Source of the DNA: Fulvivirga ulvae
Lineage (GTDB): Bacteria; Bacteroidota; Bacteroidia; Cytophagales; Cyclobacteriaceae
Direction of reading: 5' to 3'
Length of the DNA stretch: 64,000 nucleotides
NCBI RefSeq assembly: GCF_021389975.1
Contig: NZ_CP089981.1
Coordinates: 124,001 to 188,000 of the forward strand
The position numbers were made by a program, and so were the translations under genes. The notes beneath the pieces are model-generated. The model saw nothing but the letters and a program-made list of their open reading frames with translations. It did not search any database and was not told the DNA's origin. Each line of letters begins with the position of its first letter. Position 1 is the first letter of the stretch. This document shows, piece after piece, positions 51,006 to 61,800 of this stretch.

Positions 51006-54000
51006 TTAGAATGTGAACTTTAAGTTTACTCCGTATCGCTTGGACTGAGGAGCTGAAGCATACTCTATACCTTGTGTGTTGGTAGAACCGAAGCCGTTAA
51101 CTTCAGGATCGAAATTGGTATACTCAGGGATGTTGGGGGCATTATACCAGAGGTTTCTGCCTGTAAATGTTATTGAAGCACTTCCGAAAGGAGTCTTCTC
51201 CAAAAGCTTTTTAGGCAATTGATATCCCAGGCTTACTTCTCTCAAACGGATAACGGTACCATCATATACTGACATTTCATCCGCTCCATTAATACCAAAC
51301 GACTGCTGAGAGCCTCCATTAGAGAAAAACAGGTCGTTAGTTGTGATTTGCGTGGTGTTGGGTATTTTATTTCCACTCTCATCCAGCAACGGCTGACCTG
51401 TATTCGGGTCTCCGTAGAATCCGGGGATAATCCTTGAGGACTCTCTGTCTTCTGTATCCTTGGTCACACCTCTACCCAGCAAACGCTCAACTGTAGTGGT
51501 ATACATATCGCCACCGTGCCTGTAATCAATCAGAGCTTGTAGTGTAATGCCTTTGAAACTAAAGGTATTAATGAAACCCATCGTAAAATCGGGGTTGGGG
51601 TCACCAATGATACCTAAACCGTTGTTTTCAAGGCTTGGAAATAAGATACCTGTTCGTGGGTCAATCAGGAAATTACCTTCATCATCTCTCGCTGATACCG
51701 AACCATAAAGTGCTCCATAGGGCTGCCCTACTTCAAGAATTGGTCTCACACCTCCTCCAAACAGATTTCGGATATTGATCCGCTCCACTCCATCTGACAA
51801 TGCCAGTACTTTACTCTCGTTTTTCGTAAAAGTGGTATAGGTTTCCCATTTAAATCCATTACCAAGCTTAACGGGCACCAAACCTAATCCGATTTCCCAT
51901 CCTTTGTTTTCGAGATCACCAAAGTTTGTGATCAACTGTTCAAAACCGGAAGCTGAAGGTAACGTTACATTGGCGATCTGATCCGTGGAGTTTCTTTTGT
52001 AATACGTAACATCAAGATTGATGCGGTCTTCAAAAAATGCCAGGCTGGTACCCAGCTCCCACTCCTTGGTAAATTCCGGTGTCAGATCAGGGTCTGATGC
52101 CACATTGCTTTGAGTAATACCGGGTTGACCCAAGAATGGAAGATCATTTTGATTAACAGAGCCGATCACGCCCGTGTTATTGCCCAGGTTTACGGAGAAA
52201 GTATTTGTTAATGAATATGGGCCTGCATCGTTACCTACCTTGGCCCAGCTGGCTCTCAGCTTACCATTGGTAAGTACCGTACTGTTGATATCAAACCCTT
52301 CGGTAAAAATGAATGATAATGAAGCACTTGGGTAAAAGAAGCTTCTGCTCTCAACAGGCAGCGTGGATGACCAGTCGTTCCTACCCGTCATATTCAAAAA
52401 CAGGAAGTCCCTGTAGCCAACATTCACCTCTCCGAAAACACCCATAAGCCTTCGCTTGGAATATGTACCCCCATTAGGCACCAGCGTATTGGTATTATCG
52501 ATATCGTAAATACCGGGCGAAACGATAGTAGTACCTAAAGTAGATTGTCTGTCGATAGTTCTTTGGTTGGAGTTGTGTCCTACTATGGCCTTAATATCAA
52601 AGTCTTCATTAAGGTCCTTCTGGAAAGTAAGAAGGAAGTTAGTCTCGATTTCTTCAAAGAATATATCATCGTCCAGTATGGCTCCCGTACCACTGAAAGC
52701 GTTGGAACCGATATCCCATACCTGTTGTCTTCTGTCATTGAAGGTGTTGGTTCCAACCTTAAATGAGGCTGTGAGCCAGTCGGTAATATCATAGGCTACA
52801 TTGAAATTGGCTGCGAGCCTGTTTACGTTTGCCGTGAGCCCATTATGCTTCCATGACCACAGCGGGTGGTCAACAGCAAGTGTATTGTAAAATACTGATC
52901 CTCCCTGAGGGTTTTCATAAGGCAGGCTGGTATCCCATGTTCTTCCCAACCATAGCGTTCTGGCAAAAGAAGAGGCAGCAGTAGGGTCTGCTGCTGCAGC
53001 ACCGAATATAGGTCCATGCTGCTCCGTACGGGTGTACGACAGGTTACCACCGATAATCACCCGGTTATCCAACTGCGCATTACCCCCTATACTGAGGTTG
53101 CTTCTGTCAAAAGAAGAAAACGGAATGTAACCATCCTGGGTCATATGGGAAACAACAGCAGATAATGTAGCCTTCTCATTACCACCTACTATACTTATGG
53201 AGTTGTCATAGATAGTACCGGTTTCGAAGAGGTCCTTAACATTATCCGGCTGAGCCACATATGGCAAATTTGCAGGCATATCCGGGAAGGCATTTAAATA
53301 GTTTCCCCATGTAGGGAACGAATCCAGAGAAGCAAAAGCAGGCCCCCATGAACCATTTGAGTTTGAATATAAAAACTCAGCACCGTTTCCATAAGTATTC
53401 TGATAATCAGGAAGGTTGGCAATCTCTTCCAATGCAAAAGAGGAAGAAACCGTTATCTCCAATCCTTTTCTTGATGCCCTCGCGCTTCCTGATTTTGTAG
53501 TAACGACGATAACACCGTTTGCGGCTCTTGAACCATATAAAGCAGCTGCAGCGGCTCCTTTTAATACCGATATGGAGGCAATGTTATTAGGGTCCAGTTG
53601 TGCCAGGCCATTGGCATAGGCAGCGCCACCGGTTAGCTGGTTGTTGGTATCAAACTGCGTGTCGTTATAAGGAATACCATCTACCACAAATAGTGGCTGG
53701 TTATTGCCCAGGAATGACGAAGCGCCTCGAATAGTGATCCTTGTAGCACTACCGGGCGACCCTGAAGACCCCGAAATCTGAACACCGGGTATCTTGCCCT
53801 GCAAAGCTTTCAGCACATCAGGCTCTGATTTTTGCTGGATTTGCTCCGAACCAACGTTTTCTACTGAGTAGCCCAATGATTTTTTGCTTCTCTCAATACC
53901 CACGGCCGTTACCACGACTTCGCTAAGCTGCGTTACATCCGATGCCATTTGCACATCGATCACGGCCCGTGAACCAATCTGCATTTCCTGTGATTCCAAA

Positions 54001-54236
54001 CCAATGAAAGAAAAGACCAGTACCCCTCCCTCCTGAGGGACATTGAGCTTATAGTTACCCTCAATATCGGTAACTGTTCCTGTCGTGGTTCCCTTCAGCA
54101 CCACGTTTACACCGGGCAGAGGCTGTCCCTCATCTACTGAGGTCACCTTACCCGTGATTGATCGTTCCTGCGCCTGAGACTCATAGTGGCCGAGTATCAG
54201 GACGAGCATGAAACTAATGAGTAAAAACTTCTTCAT
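51006..54236 (-). CDS. susC: SusC/RagA-family TonB-linked outer-membrane transporter
   Basis: The 1,076-residue protein has a signal peptide (to about residue 22) and a carboxypeptidase-like beta-sandwich (ITGKVTSVDEGQPLPGVNVV). Next come the SusC segment LSEVVVTAVGIERSKKSLGYSV, a plug with VRIRGASSFLGNNQPLFVVDG-like motif and ISVLKGAAAAALYGSRAANG, and a large barrel ending YGVNLKFTF with terminal Phe. It imports the substrate caught by SusD, driven by TonB. A LuxR/sensor pair lies directly upstream in the same direction and probably controls it. Confidence 0.94.
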   Translation of the reverse strand: MKKFLLISFMLVLILGHYESQAQERSITGKVTSVDEGQPLPGVNVVLKGTTTGTVTDIEGNYKLNVPQEGGVLVFSFIGLESQEMQIGSRAVIDVQMASDVTQLSEVVVTAVGIERSKKSLGYSVENVGSEQIQQKSEPDVLKALQGKIPGVQISGSSGSPGSATRITIRGASSFLGNNQPLFVVDGIPYNDTQFDTNNQLTGGAAYANGLAQLDPNNIASISVLKGAAAAALYGSRAANGVIVVTTKSGSARASRKGLEITVSSSFALEEIANLPDYQNTYGNGAEFLYSNSNGSWGPAFASLDSFPTWGNYLNAFPDMPANLPYVAQPDNVKDLFETGTIYDNSISIVGGNEKATLSAVVSHMTQDGYIPFSSFDRSNLSIGGNAQLDNRVIIGGNLSYTRTEQHGPIFGAAAADPTAASSFARTLWLGRTWDTSLPYENPQGGSVFYNTLAVDHPLWSWKHNGLTANVNRLAANFNVAYDITDWLTASFKVGTNTFNDRRQQVWDIGSNAFSGTGAILDDDIFFEEIETNFLLTFQKDLNEDFDIKAIVGHNSNQRTIDRQSTLGTTIVSPGIYDIDNTNTLVPNGGTYSKRRLMGVFGEVNVGYRDFLFLNMTGRNDWSSTLPVESRSFFYPSASLSFIFTEGFDINSTVLTNGKLRASWAKVGNDAGPYSLTNTFSVNLGNNTGVIGSVNQNDLPFLGQPGITQSNVASDPDLTPEFTKEWELGTSLAFFEDRINLDVTYYKRNSTDQIANVTLPSASGFEQLITNFGDLENKGWEIGLGLVPVKLGNGFKWETYTTFTKNESKVLALSDGVERINIRNLFGGGVRPILEVGQPYGALYGSVSARDDEGNFLIDPRTGILFPSLENNGLGIIGDPNPDFTMGFINTFSFKGITLQALIDYRHGGDMYTTTVERLLGRGVTKDTEDRESSRIIPGFYGDPNTGQPLLDESGNKIPNTTQITTNDLFFSNGGSQQSFGINGADEMSVYDGTVIRLREVSLGYQLPKKLLEKTPFGSASITFTGRNLWYNAPNIPEYTNFDPEVNGFGSTNTQGIEYASAPQSKRYGVNLKFTF

Positions 54237-54581
54237 ACTATACGGTTTAAGTGAAATAAATTATTTCGACCCAACCGGCCTGAAAGGATATACCGGAGTG
54301 CCAGATGAATACACTCCTTCCCTTTTAAAGCCAATTTGGATCTTAATCAAAGGTCACTAAACTGCGTGCAGGAAAAATCCCCCGGAATGACGGAATTTAT
54401 AGCTGTTTTTTTAACCTAAATGTCAGAAAAATAGGGATTTGCATCCCCTTCTTATGAAAAAAGGACTTCATTTTGAGTCTGTAAATCAGGCCTTTGGGTC
54501 TCGCTGGAAATGTTATTTTGGTAGTGATTGATGGGACTACAGAAGCTCTAAACCCATCCAAATTGGGGAATATCCGGGTAT

Positions 54582-54638
54582 ATTTTGCTCCTGCATCTCG
54601 TGCAGGGTATTGTCCTGTAAGAGATGCAGGAGCAAAAT
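54582..54638. terminator. 18-bp perfect stem-loop after the response regulator gene
   Basis: ATTTTGCTCCTGCATCTC (54582-54599) pairs exactly with GAGATGCAGGAGCAAAAT (54621-54638) around a 21-nt loop. It lies 5 nt past the regulator's stop codon. On the minus strand no U-run follows, so it may be a terminator with a weak tail, a transcript-end stabiliser or a small-RNA-like element. The rest of 54237-54581 shows no gene. Confidence 0.5.
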
Positions 54639-54642
54639 TGCT

Positions 54643-55272
54643 TTAAATTAATTTTTCCTTGGTGGCTTTGGCTATAGCTTCGGACTTGCTGTTCACCTGA
54701 AGCTTGGAATATATATTTTTTATATGCGATTTGGCCGTCTCTTTGGTAATAAACAGTTCCTGGGCTATCATGCTATAACTTTTACCTTTGGCCAGCAGCT
54801 CAAGCACTTCGGTTTCACGACCTGAAAGTGGAGAATTTGGATTTTTCTGAAATGAATTAACGACCAGCTTGGCTATTTTACTGCTCATGGGTGCCCCTCC
54901 CTGAATTACCTCGTCTATAGCATCCAGCAATTCGGTATGACTGGTGTTTTTGGTAATATACCCGGAGGCTCCGGCGCATAAAGCCTGAAAAACCAAATCG
55001 CTGTTTTCATAAATGGTGTTAACGATCAGCTCAATGCCGGGATTCTGTTTCTTGATCAGGGCAATGGCTTCAATCCCATTGATGCCTGGTAACTCCAGGT
55101 CCATCAGAATAATTTCCGGCTTATCTTTTTTTAAATTCTTAATGCAGTCCTCTGCATTATCATAGGCATTTACAACATAGTAGTTGCTTACGCTATTAAT
55201 AATCAAGGAAAACCCCTCCCTTACCGCATCGTTGTCTTCAACGATTACAATTCTTGACCTGAAGTAATTCAT
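54643..55272 (-). CDS. NarL/LuxR-family response regulator
   Basis: This 209-residue protein has a receiver domain with acidic pocket E12/D13, phospho-acceptor D58 in IILMDLELPGING, and Lys in YITKNTSH. A LuxR helix-turn-helix follows (about 145-205): LSGRETEVLELLAKGKSYSMIAQEL...TAKSHIKNIYSKL. It begins 15 nt after the sensor kinase gene, its partner. The SusC operon downstream is the likely target. Confidence 0.93.
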   Translation of the reverse strand: MNYFRSRIVIVEDNDAVREGFSLIINSVSNYYVVNAYDNAEDCIKNLKKDKPEIILMDLELPGINGIEAIALIKKQNPGIELIVNTIYENSDLVFQALCAGASGYITKNTSHTELLDAIDEVIQGGAPMSSKIAKLVVNSFQKNPNSPLSGRETEVLELLAKGKSYSMIAQELFITKETAKSHIKNIYSKLQVNSKSEAIAKATKEKLI

Positions 55273-55287
55273 CTCATGTACATTTAA

Positions 55288-58200
55288 TTAGTAAATCTTA
55301 ATTTCTCGTTCTTTGGGTTCTGATTGAATACTTCCTCTAAAGCGTATAATCGTACCATAATTCCGGACTTTGCTTTCCACTTCTACCGTACAGCTTATCT
55401 GCGAAGCGCGGGAACGCATGTTTTTAAAGCCATGCCCCTTCCCCAACCTCTCATGGTCAAGGCCGACACCATTATCTTTAAAGGTTATAACGAATTCATT
55501 TTTGACAAGGTTTAAATCCAGATGGACTTCGTCACCGTTTGAATGCTTCAAAGCATTCGTCATAGCTTCTTTAAAAATTAGAACGATCTGCCTGCTCCAC
55601 CCTGAAGGCAAAGGCAGGTTTCTCCCGGTTAGATCATCCGCTTTAGAGAAAAAGGAAATATTGGTATTATTAAAGAGGTCTTCGCCAAAATCTTTAATAT
55701 ATGTAAAAATCTCACCTAAATTATCACTCTCGGGATCAATGGACCAAATAAAGTCTTTGGTACCATTAAAAAGAGATTTGGTATGTTTTTCAATGTTCTT
55801 AAGCAATTCATCAATTTCTGCTGACTTATCTTTTAACTTCAGACTGATCAGGTTCGCAAATACGGTAATGCTAGCCAGCTGATTACCCATATTGTCATGA
55901 AAATCCCTCGCCATGCGCTTTCTTACCTTCACCAGCTCCTCAGCCCGTATACGCTCAACTGTTAGTATTTTATTGAGGTTGGCCCTTATCCTGTAATCGT
56001 TAAACAGCTTGATCCCTGCTATGATCAACACGACGAGTAAAATAAAAAACCAGGGCTCTTGCCAGAATGGTGGCACTATCTCAAACTTGAAAGTTGCCGG
56101 ATGCTGATTCCATACACCATCGCTGTTGGAGGCCAAAACCTCGAACGTATACTCGCCCGGAGATAAATTGGTGTAAACAGCCTCTGATTTTGCGGTCAGC
56201 GGGCTCCACTCTTTTTCCAGCCCAAGTAATCTGAACTTATAGGTAACTTCCGGCTGGTTATTGAGGCTACTCGCAAAGTATTCGATTACCAGGTTGTTTT
56301 CATTGTAAGGCAGTTTCAGGTCAATGGGCAGGTTATGCCAGCTTGACGTACTATCGGCATAATTATCCCAGTTTACTTCCTGGTAGAAGAGCTTCACTCC
56401 TGAAATATAGGTGACCGGCTCTACCTGGTTGGGAAATTCCTTGTGGGGCTGAAACTTAAAGACGCCATCAGGAGCTCCAAACCAGATGTTGCCCTCCTCA
56501 TCCTTATACACTGCATTATGCGTGGTCTTAATATTCTTAAACCCCTCAGTTTTACCGTAGTTCTTTATTCTTTTTATCTGATTCTCACCGGTAAGGAATA
56601 GCTTGTCTACCCCCCGCTCCATGCCTACGATCAGGTTTCCTTCATTATCAAAGATAAGGTTATAGATCAGGTCAGACGTCAGGCCATTGTCAGTGGTCAG
56701 CAGTTCATAGTTCTCCCTGTCTTTGCTTATTCTGAGCAGCCCATGGCCGGAGTAACCTATCCAGTAATTGCCATAAGTATCTTCGAGGGCCACATTTATT
56801 CTCTTATCAAAGACATTTCCATCATTGAAGCCTTTACTCATTTTGCCTTCCATAAAATAACTGAACCCTCCGCGTGTAACGATCATTATTTTACCTTCTA
56901 CCGGCTCCGAAATGCTCCAGATGGTGTTGTCGTATAAGCCGTTATCTATATTGTAATTATGGAATGTTTTACCATCAAACCGGCTTAAGCCATTGGCCGT
57001 ACCAATCCAAAGATTATTCTGACTATCACTAAAAAGACATCTGATGGAATTATAGACCAGCCCGTCATCCATATTCAGGTAAGTATAATTTTCGCCGTCG
57101 AACCGGATCAAGCCTGAGCCTTTGGTACCAAGCCACACATTACCCTGCTTGTCGAGTGTACTTGCCCATATGTAAGCATTGCTTAAACCATCCGCAGTGC
57201 TCAGGTTGCTAAAGCTCTTTCCATCAAAAACATCAACCCCTCCTCCGTAGGAGCTGATCCAGTACTTACCGTGATAATCCTGCAATATTGAAGTAATGAA
57301 ATAATTGTGAAGTCCATGTTCCCGACCGTAATGGACAAAAATTTCGTTGGAAAGTTTGTATATTCCGTCACCATCCGTGCCAGCCCATATTATACCTTCA
57401 CGGTCACGGTATATATTATTGACGACCAGATTGGTGAAACCTTGCTGCGAACTAAAGGTACGCACCTTACCTTGATCATACTGCATGATGCCATAGGCAG
57501 AAACGCTCCAGAAGTTTGAGGTGTCTTTTACAATTGCAGATTTTATAAAAACGCCCTTAAGTGGTGGGAAGAAATCACTGATAATCCCAGGTTGATCCGG
57601 GTCAAACCGCAAAAGTCCCTTATTAGAGCCCAGCCAAAGTACTCCATTGTCATCTGCACAAACAGAAAGCAGGTAGCCTTTAAATTCTGAATTGTTGACA
57701 TAATTAACAAAGCTCTTACCATCATATGCAAAAAGCCCTTTAATAGCAGAAATAAACCAAAGTTTACCTTTCTTATCTTCGGTTATAGCTATAACCTTGT
57801 CATTGGGAGTGCTGTTGGGAATATTAAAAGTCTCGATCTGCTCCGTTTTTGAATCTATCCTCCCTATTCCTCCTGTTGGCGCTGAAAACCAGATATTGCC
57901 GGTCCCGTCTTCATAAATAACATTGACCGAATTTTCCCTGTCATTATTATCAGCTATTTCAAAATTACGAACCTGCTTACCATCGTATCTTGATATACCC
58001 ACAGCGGTGGCTGCCCATACATTGCCTCGGCTATCCACCATTACATCTCTTACATAGTTGCTGGCCAACCCGTCACGAATAGTCAGGTTTTGAAAGGTAA
58101 GACCGTTAAATTTTGAAAGCCCGCCGCCAAGTGTAGCTATCCAGAGGTTCCCAAACTTATCTTCACAGAAGTCGAGCACCTTCTCATGCGCAAGACCGTC

Positions 58201-58302
58201 GGAGATTCCATAGTTGATAAAATTGTATGACTGGCTATAGCCCGTGTAGCCCCTCACCAACAGGCATAGCATAAGAATATATCGAAGAATATGACGAACC
58301 AC
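55288..58302 (-). CDS. Two-component propeller sensor histidine kinase
   Basis: This 1,004-residue kinase has a signal peptide and about 600 residues of repeated regulator-propeller blades (NIWFSAPTGGIGR, NVWLGTKGSGLIRFDG, NLWIGTANGLSRFDG), forming two seven-bladed propellers. A Y_Y_Y domain (about 620-735, LPYNENNLVIEYFASS) and a membrane helix (about 740-760) follow. The kinase core has HisKA_3 with H802 in ARDFHDNMGNQLASI, and a HATPase with NALKHSNGDEVHL and FKDNGVGLDHERLGKGHGFKNM. Unlike one-chain hybrid regulators, its receiver and DNA-binding parts are in the separate downstream gene. It probably senses a periplasmic breakdown product of the Sus substrate. Confidence 0.92.
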   Translation of the reverse strand: MVRHILRYILMLCLLVRGYTGYSQSYNFINYGISDGLAHEKVLDFCEDKFGNLWIATLGGGLSKFNGLTFQNLTIRDGLASNYVRDVMVDSRGNVWAATAVGISRYDGKQVRNFEIADNNDRENSVNVIYEDGTGNIWFSAPTGGIGRIDSKTEQIETFNIPNSTPNDKVIAITEDKKGKLWFISAIKGLFAYDGKSFVNYVNNSEFKGYLLSVCADDNGVLWLGSNKGLLRFDPDQPGIISDFFPPLKGVFIKSAIVKDTSNFWSVSAYGIMQYDQGKVRTFSSQQGFTNLVVNNIYRDREGIIWAGTDGDGIYKLSNEIFVHYGREHGLHNYFITSILQDYHGKYWISSYGGGVDVFDGKSFSNLSTADGLSNAYIWASTLDKQGNVWLGTKGSGLIRFDGENYTYLNMDDGLVYNSIRCLFSDSQNNLWIGTANGLSRFDGKTFHNYNIDNGLYDNTIWSISEPVEGKIMIVTRGGFSYFMEGKMSKGFNDGNVFDKRINVALEDTYGNYWIGYSGHGLLRISKDRENYELLTTDNGLTSDLIYNLIFDNEGNLIVGMERGVDKLFLTGENQIKRIKNYGKTEGFKNIKTTHNAVYKDEEGNIWFGAPDGVFKFQPHKEFPNQVEPVTYISGVKLFYQEVNWDNYADSTSSWHNLPIDLKLPYNENNLVIEYFASSLNNQPEVTYKFRLLGLEKEWSPLTAKSEAVYTNLSPGEYTFEVLASNSDGVWNQHPATFKFEIVPPFWQEPWFFILLVVLIIAGIKLFNDYRIRANLNKILTVERIRAEELVKVRKRMARDFHDNMGNQLASITVFANLISLKLKDKSAEIDELLKNIEKHTKSLFNGTKDFIWSIDPESDNLGEIFTYIKDFGEDLFNNTNISFFSKADDLTGRNLPLPSGWSRQIVLIFKEAMTNALKHSNGDEVHLDLNLVKNEFVITFKDNGVGLDHERLGKGHGFKNMRSRASQISCTVEVESKVRNYGTIIRFRGSIQSEPKEREIKIY

Positions 58303-58421
58303 AGGCTATTTAATCTCAAATTCAATATGCAAAATAGCACGAAAAAATATATCACCCATTTCGGGGGAGAAGATACTATTAAGATAAGGTTTTGATTTGT
58401 TTTTACCTCACCTTAAATCCT

Positions 58422-58649
58422 GATCAAGCAGAATTTCCAGGGAGACGCTGACATTTCGGGTCTTTAGTTTACAGACACCGGTTAATGGCAGTCGGCAAAC
58501 CTGGATAAAGCAATAGGCGTGAGTGGTCCGCTGTGGTTAGGTTCGCTTTGCACGCTTATTTTCCAATCCTTTGTTCCACAGATTTTCAGCTTAATTCAAT
58601 ATTCCCATAGGGATAAAATATTTATAGAATAGCCATAAGGACAAAACAT
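58422..58649 (+). repeat. Dispersed intergenic repeat, copy 3, with a 17-bp direct repeat
   Basis: From 58422 the sequence GATCAAGCAGAATTTC...GGAGAC...TTAATGGCAGTCGGCAAA matches the repeat at 9-100 and 13842-13933 with more changes, and TTTTCCAATCC..TTCCACAG (near 58559-58585) matches 168-190. After it, CCATAGGGATAAAATAT (58605-58621) recurs as CCATAAGGACAAAACAT (58633-58649). No gene is recognised in 58303-58860. Confidence 0.55.
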
Positions 58650-58860
58650 ACAGGCCTTTGAATCATTGATGAAATTTACATTCTACGAAGGCTTAATACC
58701 ACGGAAGAGCCTCAAAAGAGCGGGATGATTCCGGTTTGAGTGTATTTGTTCTGCCCGTATTTCTGAATAGTAAGCTTTACCAAACTTTCAGAAGTTTAGT
58801 AAAGCTACTGCCCGGTTCTTTCCCACATTCAGGCCAAAAGGCTTACAAGGAAATTTGTGA

Positions 58861-61800
58861 TCAACGCAATAGATACATCTTTCCAAACCCGTTTTTAAAG
58901 GCCTTATCAGCCGAGGTTGCCCGATGATCCAGTGTTGCTCCATTCTGCCGCACTATGACCCTGTAAAGATAAACCCCATTGGCCAGCTGATCCCCAAACT
59001 CATCCTTACCATTCCATGCAAAATCAGTAACGTTATTACCAATTCTAACCGGTCCGAGTTCATTTTGTGTTATCTCCCTTACTATTTTTCCTGACACTGT
59101 CATGATCTGGATCTTGATCTCATCAGGGACCTCACTTCCTGTCAGGGTAAAAATAAACCGCGTACTGGAAGAGAAGGGGTTCGGGTAAGGATAAAAGTTG
59201 GTAATAGAAGACTCGAATACAACTTCAAAATTAATAGAATAAGGTTCGCTACCCGAGGTGTTGCCGCTGGCATCTTCGGCCTCCACCCTCAAAGTATAGA
59301 TGTAAGGGTCCGTTTTAGCGGGATCGTAGTCTTCGTTGAAGTCGGGCTTATACTCTATACGGAAATCATTTTCATCATCAGCAGGAAACCACTGTAATCT
59401 TTCAGATGAGAACGGTATACGTTTGAAATCGCATGCTTCACATTTACGGAGGAAAATGTTCACATCAACGGTATCCTGCTTAAGTATGAACTGGTTTTCG
59501 TCCTTCATCCGGATTGAGATCAGTGGTGTAGGTGAGACAATGTCGCCATCCATGATATAACTGCCATCAAAAACCACATCAATTAAAGGATTAATATTGT
59601 CTTTTATCACTTTGAGGTATCCCTTATGATCAAAGACATTGTTTTCCAGGTACTGTTCGGGATACTCATTAGGATTTACAAAAACGTTGTAATCATTGAG
59701 CCCTACTTTACCTAATGTCTTCAAATTAAGGTTAAAACTGGTCGTATCTCCCGGTGTTGGGGATTTGATCTTAACATTTTTAACTTCCGAAGACCGACTC
59801 TCCTGATTGAACAGGGTATACTGCACGGTAAGGGAATCCGGAAAGTTTTTATCTGAAATATTTTTGAATCCAAAAGCAGTTTCAACCACATCACCTTCCG
59901 GGCGCTCTTTCTTATCTGCCGTATCATCACCAACGAGTAAAATACCTTCCGGGACTCCTGAGTATAATACCTGCCACTTGCGAAGCTGACCCGGAGTAAG
60001 GTTGACGTCATCCTGTATGTTATATTTCAATCTTAAAAAAGGATATTGGTTTGCGTCTATACCAGTAATATCTACAACTTTTGCTGTTTCATTATCACGC
60101 AATAGCAGTTCGTCTCCGGCTGGGTTTATACCATAAACGTCTATACCATAAATATCTGTCTGCGGCACTTCCGAAATAGCCACATGAGACAAAAGGGACT
60201 GCCATTGAGAGGCCGGGCCTATAAGTGTAGAGTACATCATACCATCGGAATAGATGCCTGTTATATTCTCATCCAGCTCTATTTCCTGCTCATTAGCCGG
60301 GGCTATGGTGGCTTTGATTTCAGTGGCACTACCAGCTGTCGCGCCCTTTTTCCCGAACAACATGTAAGGTTCCCCGTCGGTAAGTGCATTAATATTGGCG
60401 GTAGATGCACCAATCTCTGCCAGTTTGGTTTTTACGGCAGCAGACCACAGGCTAAACTGAGGGTTTCCAATAGTGAAAATAATAACAGAATCTCCTTCGC
60501 TGATATTGTCGATACAAGTAAGAAGGTTTTCATCACCTGCTTCAAATTCTGCACGTGTAAAACTATTAATGACCTGAGGTAATCTGCCGCAGGTTCGGCT
60601 GTCAGTAATAATGAATGGAATCGCAGGGTATGGAATCGTTGAAGATTTATCAAAGGCAAGGATGTTCAAGGTGTTATCACGACATGGCCTTCCATTGGCA
60701 ATGATGTATTCTGTACCATTCAGTTTTACTGAAATATCATACACTCCAGCCGGGTTTGCTGCACCAAAGGTTTTCACGTAAACATCTATTTCAGACTCTT
60801 TATAGATAAGTTCTTTGTTGGGGATATCCCTGTCCAGACCATCCAGCTCGTTTTCATCGTATTGAGAAAATTTACTTTGAGACCATCCTTCAGGGCCATC
60901 TTTAATATATATGAATGAACTTACAGCCCACTCCTCATTCTCATCCTCTCCGGTCTGGGCAAATTTTGACCTCCAGAAATATACCACACTGTCATTCGCA
61001 GCAATATCCGGTAGTAAGGATACCTGCCAACTCGCCAGCAATTTGCTATTGATGGTATTCTGCTTTTTAAACGGGCTGTTAAATGTTTTTACTGTGTCTA
61101 TTTCAATGACAAAGTCCCGGCTGTCGGTCAGAATATCAGTGGCTTGTACCAACAATTCAACCGGTTGAGAGGAGACAATGGAATAATTAACCGGATACAA
61201 ATTTTTAGTGCCGAATAATGGTATAAAGGCATTGAGTATTGCTGTATTGTTGCCTTCATTGAGTTCGTCCACCTCTGCGGTATAGTCGAGTTCAACCATA
61301 AACTGGTTGTTTCCAAAGCCCGCCAGTGTTTCATTTTTAATGACTATGGCAAGGGTATCCTGAAAATACACAGGTGAAAAAAGTGAGTCGTACACCATTA
61401 CATTATTGTTACTCAAAGTCCGGGTTACCCTCATGCTCAAATTTCTGGAAGAAACCCTTCCGAAATTTCTGACGATAACCTTTACGGCAAAGGAATCAGA
61501 CTGAGCTGACACCACTCCTCCATCAAAAGACTCGAGGTATACATTATTATCATTTATCTCATAATCAGCTTTTTCAGAACCAAAAAGCATCACGGCCGGA
61601 TCTCCCAGCAAAACCATCTGATGCACTTGCGTAACATTTGCAGGCGAATTACCCGATGTGGCCATATACCTTTTGATGGTCTCCTTCATGATATCCCCTA
61701 CCCCTTTGCTGATGTAAACCGAATCGGCATATCCTGTACCGTAAAAAGTATCTGTATATTTCTTGAGGTTGGTGGCAAAACCAAACGAACTATGGGCAAT

